A stretch of 64,000 bases of DNA from Oceanobacillus halophilus (GCF_003628505.1 NZ_RBZP01000002.1:248001-312000), one strand, 5' to 3'; counted from the first letter of the stretch, positions 22,409 through 31,285 are shown. Made by a program: numbers and translations. The notes: a model not told the origin generated them from the sequence alone.

Positions 22409-22481
22409 ATCAACCTGCTTGTTTGTGTAACAGACTTATTCGAATAGCATAATAACAAGTAAGAAACTAGAAGCATCCAAC

Positions 22482-22664
22482 TAGCGCAGGAAATACACGA
22501 AGTCTCCTTGAAAAAAGAAGACCACTTTTTTCTGCGTGCGATGTAACCCTGCCAAAGCGTTCCTTGTCTTGCGGGAAGAAGAGCATCGGTGAGACTACGT
22601 AGTGAGACAGCACGAAGGAGGTTCACCAGCTCCCCGCGGAAAGCGTAGTGTATTTCCGTAGCGG
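22482..22664 (+). repeat. Dispersed repeat element, copy B2 (direct member of pair 2)
   Basis: Almost the same as 5055-5237: starts TAGCGCAGGAAATACACG, shares GAAAAAAGAAGACCAC and TGCGTGCGATG, and ends GTGTATTTCCGTAGCGG. The downstream flank (TATTCTGAATTAAA) is also shared with copies B1 and B3. Confidence 0.85.
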
Positions 22665-22791
22665 CTGTAAAGCAGAGAACTATTCTGAATTAAATAAATC
22701 AGATGTTTCTATCAACTACAACAATACAAAAAAAACAATCTTTTCGAAAGTATTCTTTTAAAAAATAAATTTACATAGGGGGATTGTACAA

Positions 22792-23253
22792 GTGGCAAAA
22801 GGCGTTCATCAGGTTGAGCTGGAGACTCCAATATCAACGATTTGGGATTTTGTAAGCAATATGAATAACTGGGCACCTTTAGTGCCTGGGTATGTGGATC
22901 ACAAGATTATAGACGAAAGAAATTCTATTTGGAAGATACATGGTGATATTGGCGTCATGCAAAAAACAATTACCCTTAAAATCCGTATAACAGAATGGAT
23001 TGAACCAGAAACAGTTGTTTTCCATGTAACCAGTTCAAATGACACCTGCAAAGGAAATGGGTACTTTAAGGCAAAAGCCGTCTCTAAATCGAAAACAAAA
23101 ATGACCGGATGCCTGAACGTTACGGTAAAAGGCATGATGGGAACCATGATTAATCCTGTATTAAAAACATTCGTACCTAAAGTTGGAAAAGACTTTACAG
23201 AGAAAGTGGCAGCAAAAATTGTCGAACGTGACACAGTTCGCGCCACTATATAA
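22792..23253 (+). CDS. SRPBCC-family protein, CoxG-like
   Basis: A 153-residue single-domain protein starting with GTG at 22792 behind GGGGGAT. The pattern VELETPISTIWDFVSNMNNWAPLVPGY at the N-terminus and the C-terminal long helix (VGKDFTEKVAAKIVER) fit the START/SRPBCC fold, and the VxGYV-type turn fits the CoxG (carbon monoxide dehydrogenase subunit G) branch. No CO dehydrogenase genes are nearby, so a role in CO metabolism is unlikely; CoxG-like proteins are thought to act as membrane-associated or lipid-binding helpers. It stands alone between two repeat regions. Confidence 0.75.
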   Translation: MAKGVHQVELETPISTIWDFVSNMNNWAPLVPGYVDHKIIDERNSIWKIHGDIGVMQKTITLKIRITEWIEPETVVFHVTSSNDTCKGNGYFKAKAVSKSKTKMTGCLNVTVKGMMGTMINPVLKTFVPKVGKDFTEKVAAKIVERDTVRATI

Positions 23254-23260
23254 GTGTGAT

Positions 23261-23396
23261 TGAGGCTGAGACATAATCATAATAAAAAAGTTTATTCAAA
23301 AGACGAGAACCCAAAATTAAATCGTGTAAATTACCGGAGTGGTTGTTTGCTCAGGGTTCGTACTTTTTACAATTAAACTTCTTACGTTCCAGCCTC
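23261..23396. repeat. Long imperfect hairpin with GAGGCTGAGAC/CCAGCCTC ends
   Basis: TTGAGGCTGAGACATAA at the left and GTTCCAGCCTC at the right can pair, and inside them AAGTTTA with TAAACTT and GAGAACCC with GGGTTCG pair as well. The whole unit folds into one long stem and is followed by TTTT, so it may end transcription of the CoxG-like gene. The same outer arms, in perfect form, occur at 59872-60116. Confidence 0.6.
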
Positions 23397-23492
23397 TTTT
23401 CCATTCCCATCATTCAGATTGCAGTTTACTCCCTTCCCTCTAAGTGTTAAAGTATTTATTAGCACTTTTAGCAGGAAGGAATCCAATCACAT

Positions 23493-24356
23493 ATGAAAAT
23501 CACCAAGAAAAATACGTTAACCGAATATCTTTTTATTATAATTGGTGCTACAATCGTGGCATTAGCTTATAATATATTTTTCTTACCAGCAAGACTCGCT
23601 GCAGGTGGAATTTCAGGTATTAGTACCATTCTTTTTGAATTGTACCAACTCAGTCCATCTCTCGTTCAACTTGTAATTAACATACCTATCTTTGTTATTG
23701 GCTGGATAGCCCTTGGAAAAGATTTTAGTTGGAAAACTTTGGTAGGTACATTTTGGGTACCATTTGCTATTTTCCTAAGCGAAGACATTCCTTTCACGAT
23801 AACCAATCCATTTTTAGGAGCTCTGTATGGCGGCATTATGTTAGGTATAGGGCTAGGAATTGTCTATAAAGGAAATGGTTCAACCGGAGGAACGGCAGCA
23901 ATTGCTCAAATTGTTAAGAAATTTACTGGTATCTCCAGTGGCTACTCCCAATTCATTGTAGATGGAGTAGTAGTAATTTTTTCTATTATTGTTTTCAACC
24001 TGGAATTAACACTATATGCACTTATGGCCATTTACATTTCTGGAAAAGCCATAGATTTTGTACAATTACGAACCTCTACTACTAAGCTGATTTTAATCAT
24101 TACCGAGGAAGAAGAAAAAATCCAATCCCTTATTCAAAAACAGCTTGACAGAGGGTTAACTAAAGTTCGATCAATTGGCGGTTATACGAATCAGGACAAA
24201 ACAATGATACTTTGTGTCACCCAACAGCAAGAAGCTGTTCATTTGAAAAAACTCTTACAAAAAGAGGCACCCACTACCTTTGTTATCTTCATCGATGCAT
24301 CAGAGATAATGGGACGCGGGTTCTCACTTGACAAATATTATGGACAGAAATTATAG
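23493..24356 (+). CDS. YitT-family membrane protein
   Basis: A 287-residue protein with a YitT membrane domain (five to six helices, about 10-195, including the conserved LAAGGISGISTILFEL) and a C-terminal DUF2179 cytoplasmic domain (about 220-275) containing RGLTKVRSIGGYTNQDK. Members are widespread in Firmicutes and poorly understood, with several paralogues per genome. The ATG at 23493 follows AGGAAGG with a long 13-bp spacer. It ends at a strong bidirectional terminator. Confidence 0.9.
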   Translation: MKITKKNTLTEYLFIIIGATIVALAYNIFFLPARLAAGGISGISTILFELYQLSPSLVQLVINIPIFVIGWIALGKDFSWKTLVGTFWVPFAIFLSEDIPFTITNPFLGALYGGIMLGIGLGIVYKGNGSTGGTAAIAQIVKKFTGISSGYSQFIVDGVVVIFSIIVFNLELTLYALMAIYISGKAIDFVQLRTSTTKLILIITEEEEKIQSLIQKQLDRGLTKVRSIGGYTNQDKTMILCVTQQQEAVHLKKLLQKEAPTTFVIFIDASEIMGRGFSLDKYYGQKL

Positions 24357-24359
24357 AAG

Positions 24360-24396
24360 AAAAAAATGCTCATTCATCTAAGAATGAGCATTTTTT
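24360..24396. terminator. Bidirectional terminator
   Basis: AAAAAATGCTCATTC pairs with GAATGAGCATTTTTT. A and T tracts on both sides let it serve the YitT gene and the convergent gene at 24397. Confidence 0.93.
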
Positions 24397-24723
24397 CTAT
24401 TCTCCATGTTGGTGACTGTGAATGGTGTCATCCAAAAATGTTTCTGACTTTGTATGATCGTGTACATCACAATAATAGACCACTGTTTGGATAACATGTG
24501 TCTTATGGCAGGTACGAGTTCGTTTTATAAAATTTTTCCAGTATGTATATTCATGCGTTCCACCATCAACTTCATTGTAATCAACACTATATTCAACCCA
24601 GTTATGATCCAAGTCATCATCCATACCTATTACATCACTGTTTTCTGCAGCAAGTGAGTCGATGGATATCACTACCATCAACAAAAACATTAGGGATGTA
24701 AAAAAGACAAGAAATTTCTTCAT
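24397..24723 (-). CDS. Secreted His-rich small protein, function unknown
   Basis: A 108-residue protein. I start it at ATG 24723 (GGTGGTGAT before it), which gives a standard signal peptide: MKKF, a hydrophobic core, and a likely cleavage after SLAA near residue 26. The mature part is acidic first, then has two Cys about 15 apart (TRTCHKTH and YYCDVHDHTK) and ends in a His-rich tail (HSHQHGE). The spacing suggests a disulfide or a metal site, but no known family was recognised. A 21-bp palindrome and two direct repeats lie in its upstream region. The stop codon abuts the bidirectional terminator. Confidence 0.75.
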   Translation of the reverse strand: MKKFLVFFTSLMFLLMVVISIDSLAAENSDVIGMDDDLDHNWVEYSVDYNEVDGGTHEYTYWKNFIKRTRTCHKTHVIQTVVYYCDVHDHTKSETFLDDTIHSHQHGE

Positions 24724-25080
24724 CCTATCACCACCAGTTAATTGATTATTTTCTACGTTTGTCACCTTTACTACATAATAGTAGAATGACACATTCTACT
24801 TAATGTACAACTTATACTCTACTTAATATGACAAATAAACAACTAAATTATACACACTCCAACAAAAAAAACACTATTTTTTATTGGATAGATGAACCAC
24901 TGATTATTACTATTTACACGTTAATAATGGTATTAATTGTCACAAAATAATAAATTGTCACAAAAATATCGAATTTAATACAGCTTTTATGTGATAAGAT
25001 TTCTCTAGTACATTTAGAAGAATTCACAAAAGGTGTAATAATCATCCTTTTTGAATTCAGAACTTAAGGAGTTTTTGTGA
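24724..25080. other. Intergenic regulatory region between divergent genes
   Basis: About 357 bp of AT-rich DNA separates the His-rich protein gene (minus) from yrrN (plus). It holds the palindrome and direct repeats at 24780-24827, two TTGTCACAAAA repeats at 24937 and 24955, and a small hairpin AAAAGGTG...CATCCTTTTT near 25028-25052. No further ORF was found. Confidence 0.6.
24780..24827 (-). promoter_or_regulatory. Palindrome and direct repeats, candidate operator
   Basis: AGTAGAATG-ACA-CATTCTACT is a perfect 9-bp inverted repeat (24780-24800). The sequence TCTACTTAAT occurs at 24795-24804 and again at 24818-24827, exactly 23 bp apart, about two helical turns. It sits 57-104 bp before the His-rich gene start. 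Confidence 0.5.
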
Positions 25081-26001
25081 ATGATTGAACTAATAACAAC
25101 TGCTGAATCCGCGTCACAAGCGGAATCACTACTTCAGGCAGGCATTGACATTTTATACATCGGAGAAGATGAATTTGGGCTACGTCTTCCCACCTCTTTT
25201 TCAAGAGAGCAATTAAAAGAACTTACTTGTTTAGCTCATGAACATGGTAAACAGGTGCGTGTGGCTGTTAATGCAATTATGCACAATGATCGTATCGCCA
25301 CGGTAGTACCATACTTACAATTTCTACAGGATATTGGAGTAGATTCCATTACTGTTGGTGATCCCGGTGTCTTACACGTGATGAAGAAAAATAACATTAC
25401 CTTGCCGTTTATCTATGATGCTCAAACACTGGTTACCAGTGCCAATCAAATCAATTTTTGGGCAAAAAGAGGTGCAGCAGGTGCTGTACTTGCACGAGAA
25501 ATCACATATCCTGAGTTAGTCGAAATGGCCCCTCAGCTCATCGTACCAGCAGAAGTATTAGTATATGGTGCAACATGTATTCATCAGTCAAAACGTCCAT
25601 TAGTAGAGAATTACTTTAATTTTGTTGATAGTAGTGAAGCGTCTAGCAAAGAACGAGGATTATTTATATCCGAACCCAAAAATAAAGAAACACACTATTC
25701 CATTTACGAAGATCGAAATGGCACTCATGTTTTTGCAACGAATGACATCAATCTTTTAGCAGAATTAAATAAGCTTCACGATATAGGACTAAAACAGTGG
25801 AAACTCGATGGGATCTTTACGAGAGGGGAAGACTTTGTTTCTATTGCGAAACTTTTTGTTCAGGCAAAATTAGCATTGGAATCAGGTAATTGGTCGAATT
25901 CCATAGAAGAAAAACTAAGTCACCAATTAATCAATTTCCATCCCAATGAACGTGGGTTAGATAAAGGATTCTATGCGAAAGACCCAAGTGAAATACAGTA
26001 A
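25081..26001 (+). CDS. yrrN: U32-family protein YrrN, tRNA 5-hydroxyuridine synthesis
   Basis: A 306-residue U32 'collagenase-like peptidase' family protein. It matches the shorter partner of the YrrN/YrrO pair, which in B. subtilis are required (with prephenate) for 5-hydroxyuridine at tRNA wobble position 34; the family's protease label is historical. It has the TIM-barrel-like start IELITTAESASQAESLL and YDAQTLVTSANQINFW. It keeps only one Cys in the family's cysteine region (GATCIHQSKRP), while YrrO has four. An ATG with AAGGAG before it. It lies 13 bp before yrrO, in one operon. Confidence 0.88.
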   Translation: MIELITTAESASQAESLLQAGIDILYIGEDEFGLRLPTSFSREQLKELTCLAHEHGKQVRVAVNAIMHNDRIATVVPYLQFLQDIGVDSITVGDPGVLHVMKKNNITLPFIYDAQTLVTSANQINFWAKRGAAGAVLAREITYPELVEMAPQLIVPAEVLVYGATCIHQSKRPLVENYFNFVDSSEASSKERGLFISEPKNKETHYSIYEDRNGTHVFATNDINLLAELNKLHDIGLKQWKLDGIFTRGEDFVSIAKLFVQAKLALESGNWSNSIEEKLSHQLINFHPNERGLDKGFYAKDPSEIQ

Positions 26002-26014
26002 GAAGGGGAATACA

Positions 26015-27247
26015 ATGAGAACAATTACACAAAAACCAGAAGTTCTAGCCCCAGCTGGAACATTAGAAAAATTAAAAATAGCCATTACTTACGGTGCTGA
26101 CGCTGTTTATATTGGCGGAAATGCATACGGACTAAGAAATAGAGCAGGAAATTTCACATATGACGAAATGCGGGAAGGTGTCGAGTTCGCTAATCAGCAT
26201 CATGCTAAAGTTTATGTAGCAGCTAATATGGTTACGCATGAAGGGGATGCAGAAGGTGCGGGAGACTTTTTCCGAACATTACGGGACATTGGCATACATG
26301 CAGTTATTGTCTCTGATCCAGCTTTAATAGAAATTTGTGCCATGGAAGCACCTGGATTACCAATTCATTTATCTACACAAGCTTCCGCAACGAATTATGA
26401 AACATTGAACTTTTGGAAAGATGAAGGACTAGAACGCGTTGTCTTAGCACGAGAAGTTAGCATGGATGAAATAAAAGAAATGCGACAAAAAACGGATGTT
26501 GAGATAGAGGCCTTTATCCATGGTGCCATGTGCATCTCCTATTCCGGAAGATGTGTACTTTCCAATCACATGTCCAATCGCGATGCAAATCGTGGCGGGT
26601 GTTCACAATCCTGCCGCTGGAAGTATGGATTATTCGACATGGATATCCCCGAGGAAAGAAATTCTCTACTCGGGGGTGATCCAGAAGAAGCCTTTTCTAT
26701 GAGTGCAGTAGATATGTCCATGATTCGCTATATCCCGGATCTTGTGGAAAACGGAATTGACAGCTTGAAAATAGAAGGCAGAATGAAATCAATCCATTAT
26801 GTATCTACTGTTTCCAGCGTCTATCGACAAGCAATTGATGCTTATTGTGCGGATCCTGATAACTATGAGTTTAAACAAGAATGGGAAGATGAACTATGGA
26901 AAGTAGCTCAACGTGAATTGGCAAGTGGATTTTATTATGGCATGCCAACAGAAAATGAACAATTATTTGGGAAGAAACGTAAAATTCCCGCGTATACTTT
27001 TATTGGTCAAGTTCTTGATTATGATGCTGAGACGCAAATGGCTACCATTCAGCAGCGTAATAACTTTGGCATAGGTGATGAAATTGAATTTTACGGACCT
27101 GACTATACACACGTAAATCAAACCATTGATGCACTATGGGATGAAGACGGAAACCCAATTGAACGTGCTCCACATGCTTTAATGCAAGTAAAAATGAAAG
27201 TTGCTTATCCAGTAAAACCGATGGACATGATGCGTAAACGTAAATAA
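26015..27247 (+). CDS. yrrO: U32-family protein YrrO, tRNA 5-hydroxyuridine synthesis
   Basis: A 410-residue U32 protein, the larger member of the pair. The start at 26015 follows AAGGGG; an in-frame ATG at 25973 is inside yrrN without a ribosome site. The U32 hallmark is complete: EAFIHGAMCISYSGRC at about 160-175, then GGCSQSCRW around 188-197, giving four Cys that bind an Fe-S cluster in relatives such as E. coli TrhP (YegQ). DSLKIEGRMKS, typical of the family, follows, then a C-terminal beta domain. The usual third gene yrrM is not adjacent here. Confidence 0.92.
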   Translation: MRTITQKPEVLAPAGTLEKLKIAITYGADAVYIGGNAYGLRNRAGNFTYDEMREGVEFANQHHAKVYVAANMVTHEGDAEGAGDFFRTLRDIGIHAVIVSDPALIEICAMEAPGLPIHLSTQASATNYETLNFWKDEGLERVVLAREVSMDEIKEMRQKTDVEIEAFIHGAMCISYSGRCVLSNHMSNRDANRGGCSQSCRWKYGLFDMDIPEERNSLLGGDPEEAFSMSAVDMSMIRYIPDLVENGIDSLKIEGRMKSIHYVSTVSSVYRQAIDAYCADPDNYEFKQEWEDELWKVAQRELASGFYYGMPTENEQLFGKKRKIPAYTFIGQVLDYDAETQMATIQQRNNFGIGDEIEFYGPDYTHVNQTIDALWDEDGNPIERAPHALMQVKMKVAYPVKPMDMMRKRK

Positions 27248-27257
27248 ATATAAAATA

Positions 27258-27292
27258 GACCAGTAGATGGATGAGTATCTACTGGTTTTCTT
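27258..27292 (+). terminator. Terminator of yrrN-yrrO
   Basis: ACCAGTAGAT pairs with ATCTACTGGT, followed by TTTTC, 11 bp after the yrrO stop. Confidence 0.85.
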
Positions 27293-27312
27293 GATTTTGT
27301 AGTTTACATGTA

Positions 27313-27391
27313 CCGCTACGGAAATACACGACGCTTTCTGCGAGCGCTGCTGAGCCTACTCCGAGCTATCGCTCTCCATAGACTCACCTGT
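27313..27391 (-). repeat. Truncated solo copy of the dispersed element
   Basis: CCGCTACGGAAATACACGACGCTTTC... is the reverse complement of the right half of copy B4 (49804-49885), including AGCGATAGCTCGGAGTAGGC. The left half is missing and there is no partner copy. Confidence 0.75.
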
Positions 27392-27400
27392 CATAACAAT

Positions 27401-27443
27401 AAAAATAGGAGTACAAAACATTATGCTTTGTACTCCTATTTAG
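27401..27443. terminator. Bidirectional terminator
   Basis: AAATAGGAGTACAAA pairs with TTTGTACTCCTATTT around ACATTATGC. It closes the acyl-CoA synthetase gene on the minus strand. Confidence 0.9.
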
Positions 27444-27508
27444 GTGTGATATTTACAACCTTCTCTCCCATTACTGAACCTGTTATTCTAAGAGGTGGGC
27501 TTTGTCAC

Positions 27509-29089
27509 TTATTTTGCTATCGTTTTTTCCCGTTGGCGCAATTCCACACGGCGGGTTTTGCCGGAACTCGTTTTTGGCAATTCGTTTATAAATTCGATTT
27601 TTCTTGGATACTTATATGGTGCTGTTAATTGTTTTGCGTGATTTTGCAGTTCTTTCACGAGCCCAGTTTCACTACTATCAACGTGATCCTGAAGAACAAC
27701 AAATGCTTTTACCACATTCCCTCTTACTTCATCTGGACTGGCAACTACCGCACATTCCTTCACGGCAGGATGCTTTACTAATGCATCTTCTACTTCAAAT
27801 GGCCCAATTGTATAGCCGGAGCTGACAATGATGTCGTCGTTTCTACCTTCAAACCAGAAATAACCTTCTTCATCTATTTTGGCTTGGTCTCCAGTAATAT
27901 AAAAGTCCCCTCGGCAAGATTTTTTCGTGCGTTCTTCATCTTTATAATAAGCCTTAAATAATGCGGGTGTATCAAGTGGAACAGCAATATCCCCTACTTC
28001 ACCAACTGGTACTGGGTTACAATCTTCATCAATTAGCTGCACATTGTTTCCAGGTGTTGGTTTTCCCATTGAACCTGGTTTTACCTTCATTCCTTTTAAA
28101 AATCCTAATAACAACGTATTTTCAGTTTGACCATATCCATCGCGGACAGTCACACCAAAATATTTTTCAAACTGATCAATTACTTCCCGATTTAATGGTT
28201 CTCCGGCAGAAACCGCACTGTGTAAAGATGGCAGTTGATAGTCTGCTAGATTATCTAGTTTCGCCATCAAACGGTATTCTGTCGGAGTGCAGCAGAATAC
28301 ATTTATACCATATTTTTCTAGTAAACTCATATATTTTTTTGGTTCAAATTTCCCATTGTAAACAAAACCAGTCGCACCAGAGCCTAAAACAGATAAAAAT
28401 GGACTCCACACCCATTTCTGCCAACCTGGAGCAGCAGTTGCCCAAACCTTATCTCCTTCATTGATAGCTAGCCAATTAGCTGGGGCAGTTCTCATATGGG
28501 CATAACCCCAAGCATGGGTATGCATCACAGCCTTTGGATTACCGGTGGTACCTGACGTATATGGCAAGAAAGCGAGGTCTTCACTTGTCGTGTGTACAAT
28601 CTCCAGTTCTTCAGAGGCCGTCTCTTTTATTCGTTCTAATTCATTCCAGTCCTCTTTCTTACCCCCAACTGAAAATTTGACTAACTCTTCGTATTGATCG
28701 ATATCATTAAATTGCGGTGTAAATGCTGCATAGCTAACAACGCCACGTACTTCTCCATGAGTAATTCGGTATTGTAAATCTTTCGTCCGAAACATTTCCG
28801 AACAAGGTATGATGATAATTCCCGTTTTCAATGCTGCGATATATACCTCATAGGTTTCGATGGACCGGGGCATCATTACCAAAAGCTTATCCCCTTTTTT
28901 AATACCATGTTCTAATAAGATATTACCAATTTTATTAGCATTTCGAATTAAGTTTCTATACGTAATTTCATTTTGATTTCCTTTATCATCTTCTACTATT
29001 AACGCTTTTCGATTAGGTTCCTCAGCATATTTCTCAAATTCCATAACAATATTATAATTCTCAGGAGCTATTAAACTTGACTGATTCAT
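27509..29089 (-). CDS. Acyl-CoA synthetase, MbcS/AcsM-like
   Basis: A 526-residue adenylate-forming enzyme that activates a carboxylic acid to its CoA ester through an acyl-AMP. The phosphate loop YTSGTTGNPKAVMHTH is near 164-179, YGQTENTLL near 330, and GRNDDIIVSSGYTIGPFEVE marks the hinge and C-terminal domain. The catalytic Lys is in KTSSGKTRRVEL. The N-terminus (LIAPENYNIV) resembles MbcS, the medium/branched short-chain acyl-CoA synthetase. I use the ATG at 29089 behind AGGAG rather than the one at 29107. It is monocistronic with its own terminator. The exact substrate is inferred from similarity only. Confidence 0.85.
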   Translation of the reverse strand: MNQSSLIAPENYNIVMEFEKYAEEPNRKALIVEDDKGNQNEITYRNLIRNANKIGNILLEHGIKKGDKLLVMMPRSIETYEVYIAALKTGIIIIPCSEMFRTKDLQYRITHGEVRGVVSYAAFTPQFNDIDQYEELVKFSVGGKKEDWNELERIKETASEELEIVHTTSEDLAFLPYTSGTTGNPKAVMHTHAWGYAHMRTAPANWLAINEGDKVWATAAPGWQKWVWSPFLSVLGSGATGFVYNGKFEPKKYMSLLEKYGINVFCCTPTEYRLMAKLDNLADYQLPSLHSAVSAGEPLNREVIDQFEKYFGVTVRDGYGQTENTLLLGFLKGMKVKPGSMGKPTPGNNVQLIDEDCNPVPVGEVGDIAVPLDTPALFKAYYKDEERTKKSCRGDFYITGDQAKIDEEGYFWFEGRNDDIIVSSGYTIGPFEVEDALVKHPAVKECAVVASPDEVRGNVVKAFVVLQDHVDSSETGLVKELQNHAKQLTAPYKYPRKIEFINELPKTSSGKTRRVELRQREKTIAK

Positions 29090-29237
29090 TATTACATCTC
29101 CTAACATTTTTTAGCACTAGATACTAATTTCTAGTAATTATAACAGATAATAAAAAAATTAGAAAGGGGTGCATCGTCTGTATATTTTCTACAAACAATC
29201 TATGTTATGATTAAATTAAGATAAGGGAGGAATGAAG

Positions 29238-30617
29238 ATGAATAAAAATCAATTTCAGGCAAAAGCAAATAAAAAACAGCTCACCTTAACTCCAGTAAAA
29301 CTTGTCCTATATAAACAGACTAAAATTATTGAATCGACAGATCCACATGCTAATTTCTACTATATTATCTATTACAAAAATAATTTCATAAATGGAGTAA
29401 AAGCTAATAAAATACGCCTCCACTCCTATATCCATCAAGCATTTAAGAATGGCATTCATTTTGATGGCACACACCCATTAGTCAATCAATTAATTCAAAG
29501 TGAACAATCTTTTCATTTTATCAAGTTTAATCAACTCATTAAAACCTTACCGAAATCCTACACTAAAAAAGAGATAGCCTTTGTCTTCTTATTCTTCAAT
29601 TCCTTCACGAAACCAGGCTCAAGTAAAAATTTATTTAAAAATACGTTTTATGACTTCCGAAGAAACGGTCAAGACTTTTCCGCCTACCAAGCTTTAAAAT
29701 ACTATTCCAACTATAATCCAAAAGATAAATTTGTTTTTGATATGATTCACAATATAGAATTCCAGCGTTATGAAAAACAGTATAAAGAGTTAGAAACTAT
29801 TCTTGAAAATGACCCAAACTATGCCGAATTGATTTGTTTTGAAAATCGTAATAACAAGGACACAGCTGAACGATTATTTTCACTCTATAAAGATCAAAAT
29901 CGCGTTTTTGATGAGATAGCCGTTCGAATTGACCTTCTGAAACACTCCTTCACAGAGGAGAATTATCAAAATCTTGAAACATTGTTGAATGAATTACCAT
30001 TTGATGTTCAAATTGGTATTTTAACTAATTTGATTAAAGCAGACCATGCAGAAATAGTAGAGAAAAAACTGCTTTCGCTTTTACTGGAAAGCGGATTATC
30101 AAATAATGTTACCGAATTCCTGCTTACAAGCAAATTTGAACCAACTCCCGAACAACTTCCTATCATTATAAAACAAATCGAGCAAACCGAAGACGAAGTC
30201 CTTATTGCCAACTTTAAACAGGCCAACAAAAGATTGTTAGCTTTATCAGGACAAAACAGCAAAACCCTAGAACGTTTGGTAAAACCTTTTGTTTCGGCAG
30301 CTTTAGACACTTTCGAATTAACCGACATCATTAATTGGTTTCAACCATTCCGAGATGCTCATCTTCACCTCCCTATTGAAAAGAAAGTTATAAAAATGAA
30401 ACAACTTGCGAATGACCCAGATAGGCAATTTGCTCTTGGTGAAATGTATCTTGATTTTCATCAATGGGAAAAATCGATTGACTGCTTTAAATGGGAAATG
30501 GAATTACACCCAGAAGACCCAAAACCTGTTAATTACTTATCCAAAATTTACAACGAAATCGGTAATAAGGATGAAGCTAAAGCATATCAGCAGTTGATGG
30601 TACAAATGAATAAATGA
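29238..30617 (+). CDS. Uncharacterised helical-repeat protein
   Basis: A 459-residue protein not recognised as a known family. The ATG at 29238 is well spaced from AAGGGAGG; the ATG at 29232 is too close. No signal peptide or membrane helix is seen. The N-terminal 140 residues are basic and Phe/Tyr-rich. The rest is helical with repeat character, and the last 70 residues read like TPR units (FALGEMYLDFHQWEKSIDCFKWEMELHPEDPKPVNYLSKIYNEIGNKDEA). It is probably a cytoplasmic scaffold or SWIM-type partner protein, but no Zn-binding SWIM motif is present. Monocistronic, next to a repeat block. Confidence 0.75.
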   Translation: MNKNQFQAKANKKQLTLTPVKLVLYKQTKIIESTDPHANFYYIIYYKNNFINGVKANKIRLHSYIHQAFKNGIHFDGTHPLVNQLIQSEQSFHFIKFNQLIKTLPKSYTKKEIAFVFLFFNSFTKPGSSKNLFKNTFYDFRRNGQDFSAYQALKYYSNYNPKDKFVFDMIHNIEFQRYEKQYKELETILENDPNYAELICFENRNNKDTAERLFSLYKDQNRVFDEIAVRIDLLKHSFTEENYQNLETLLNELPFDVQIGILTNLIKADHAEIVEKKLLSLLLESGLSNNVTEFLLTSKFEPTPEQLPIIIKQIEQTEDEVLIANFKQANKRLLALSGQNSKTLERLVKPFVSAALDTFELTDIINWFQPFRDAHLHLPIEKKVIKMKQLANDPDRQFALGEMYLDFHQWEKSIDCFKWEMELHPEDPKPVNYLSKIYNEIGNKDEAKAYQQLMVQMNK

Positions 30618-30725
30618 TAATGGGTAGGGACAGACATTTTATTATGTTGGAGTTGATGGAAACTTCTAATTTATTTAATTAAGAATAGTTATCTCTCGCT
30701 TACACTTATGAATGTTTTCTGCTGT

Positions 30726-30753
30726 CATTCGCTCCGGCAGAATACTTCGCTAT
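30726..30753 (-). repeat. Remnant of inverted element A3
   Basis: GCTCCGGCAGAATACTTCGC, which starts the element in copy A1, is followed at once by the far-end bases (GCTAT). Nearly all of the interior found in A1 is missing, although the flanks on both sides match those of pair 1. Confidence 0.6.
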
Positions 30754-30864
30754 ATTACATGCACTAGATATTTTTAAAGCTAAACTTCATAATTTTACGT
30801 TTAGGGTAGTTGGTCCTCCTAGAATAATGAATTTTTCTAGTAAAAATTAAGTAGAGCAGGAACT

Positions 30865-31134
30865 AAGCGGAGGAAATACACGGAGACTCCTTGAAAAAAG
30901 AAGACCACTTTTTTCTGCGTGCGATGTTTTGCTGCCGAAGCGTTCCTTGTCCTGCGGGAAGAAGAGCATCGGTGAGACTACGTAGTGAGGGAACTACTTG
31001 AATAATCTCCCTTGTCCCTTGCACTGAGAAAGCCCGCTTCGAAGCATTACTGGAAGACTGAGGCGCACACGATCTTCAGCACGGAGGAGGCTCACCAGTT
31101 CCCCTAAGGTGCGCGTAGTGTATTTCCGTAGCGG
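30865..31134 (+). repeat. Dispersed repeat element, copy B3 with internal insertion
   Basis: Its first 130 bp and last 60 bp match B1, but about 90 bp are added in the middle, right after GGTGAGACTACGTAGTGAG. The insert includes GGAACTACTTGAATAATC and GAGGCGCACACGATC. The right part also changes to AAGGTGCGCGTAGTG. The ends GGAAATACAC/GTGTATTTCC are kept. Confidence 0.8.
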
Positions 31135-31249
31135 GGACAGAGCAGTATTCTGAATTAAAGATATCAGGACTCTATATAGAATGCGAATAACTATAACAAA
31201 CAATACTTATTTCCAAAAACATAACTAATGCCCAACAAAATATAACATA

Positions 31250-31285
31250 AAAAGTGGAGCGGATTTTGCGAGCTTCACTTTTTTA
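31250..31285 (+). terminator. Hairpin with T tract upstream of the NitT/TauT-type operon
   Basis: AAAGTGGAGC pairs with GCTTCACTTT, followed by TTTT. It would stop plus-strand read-through from the repeat region before the promoter at 31394. Confidence 0.7.
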
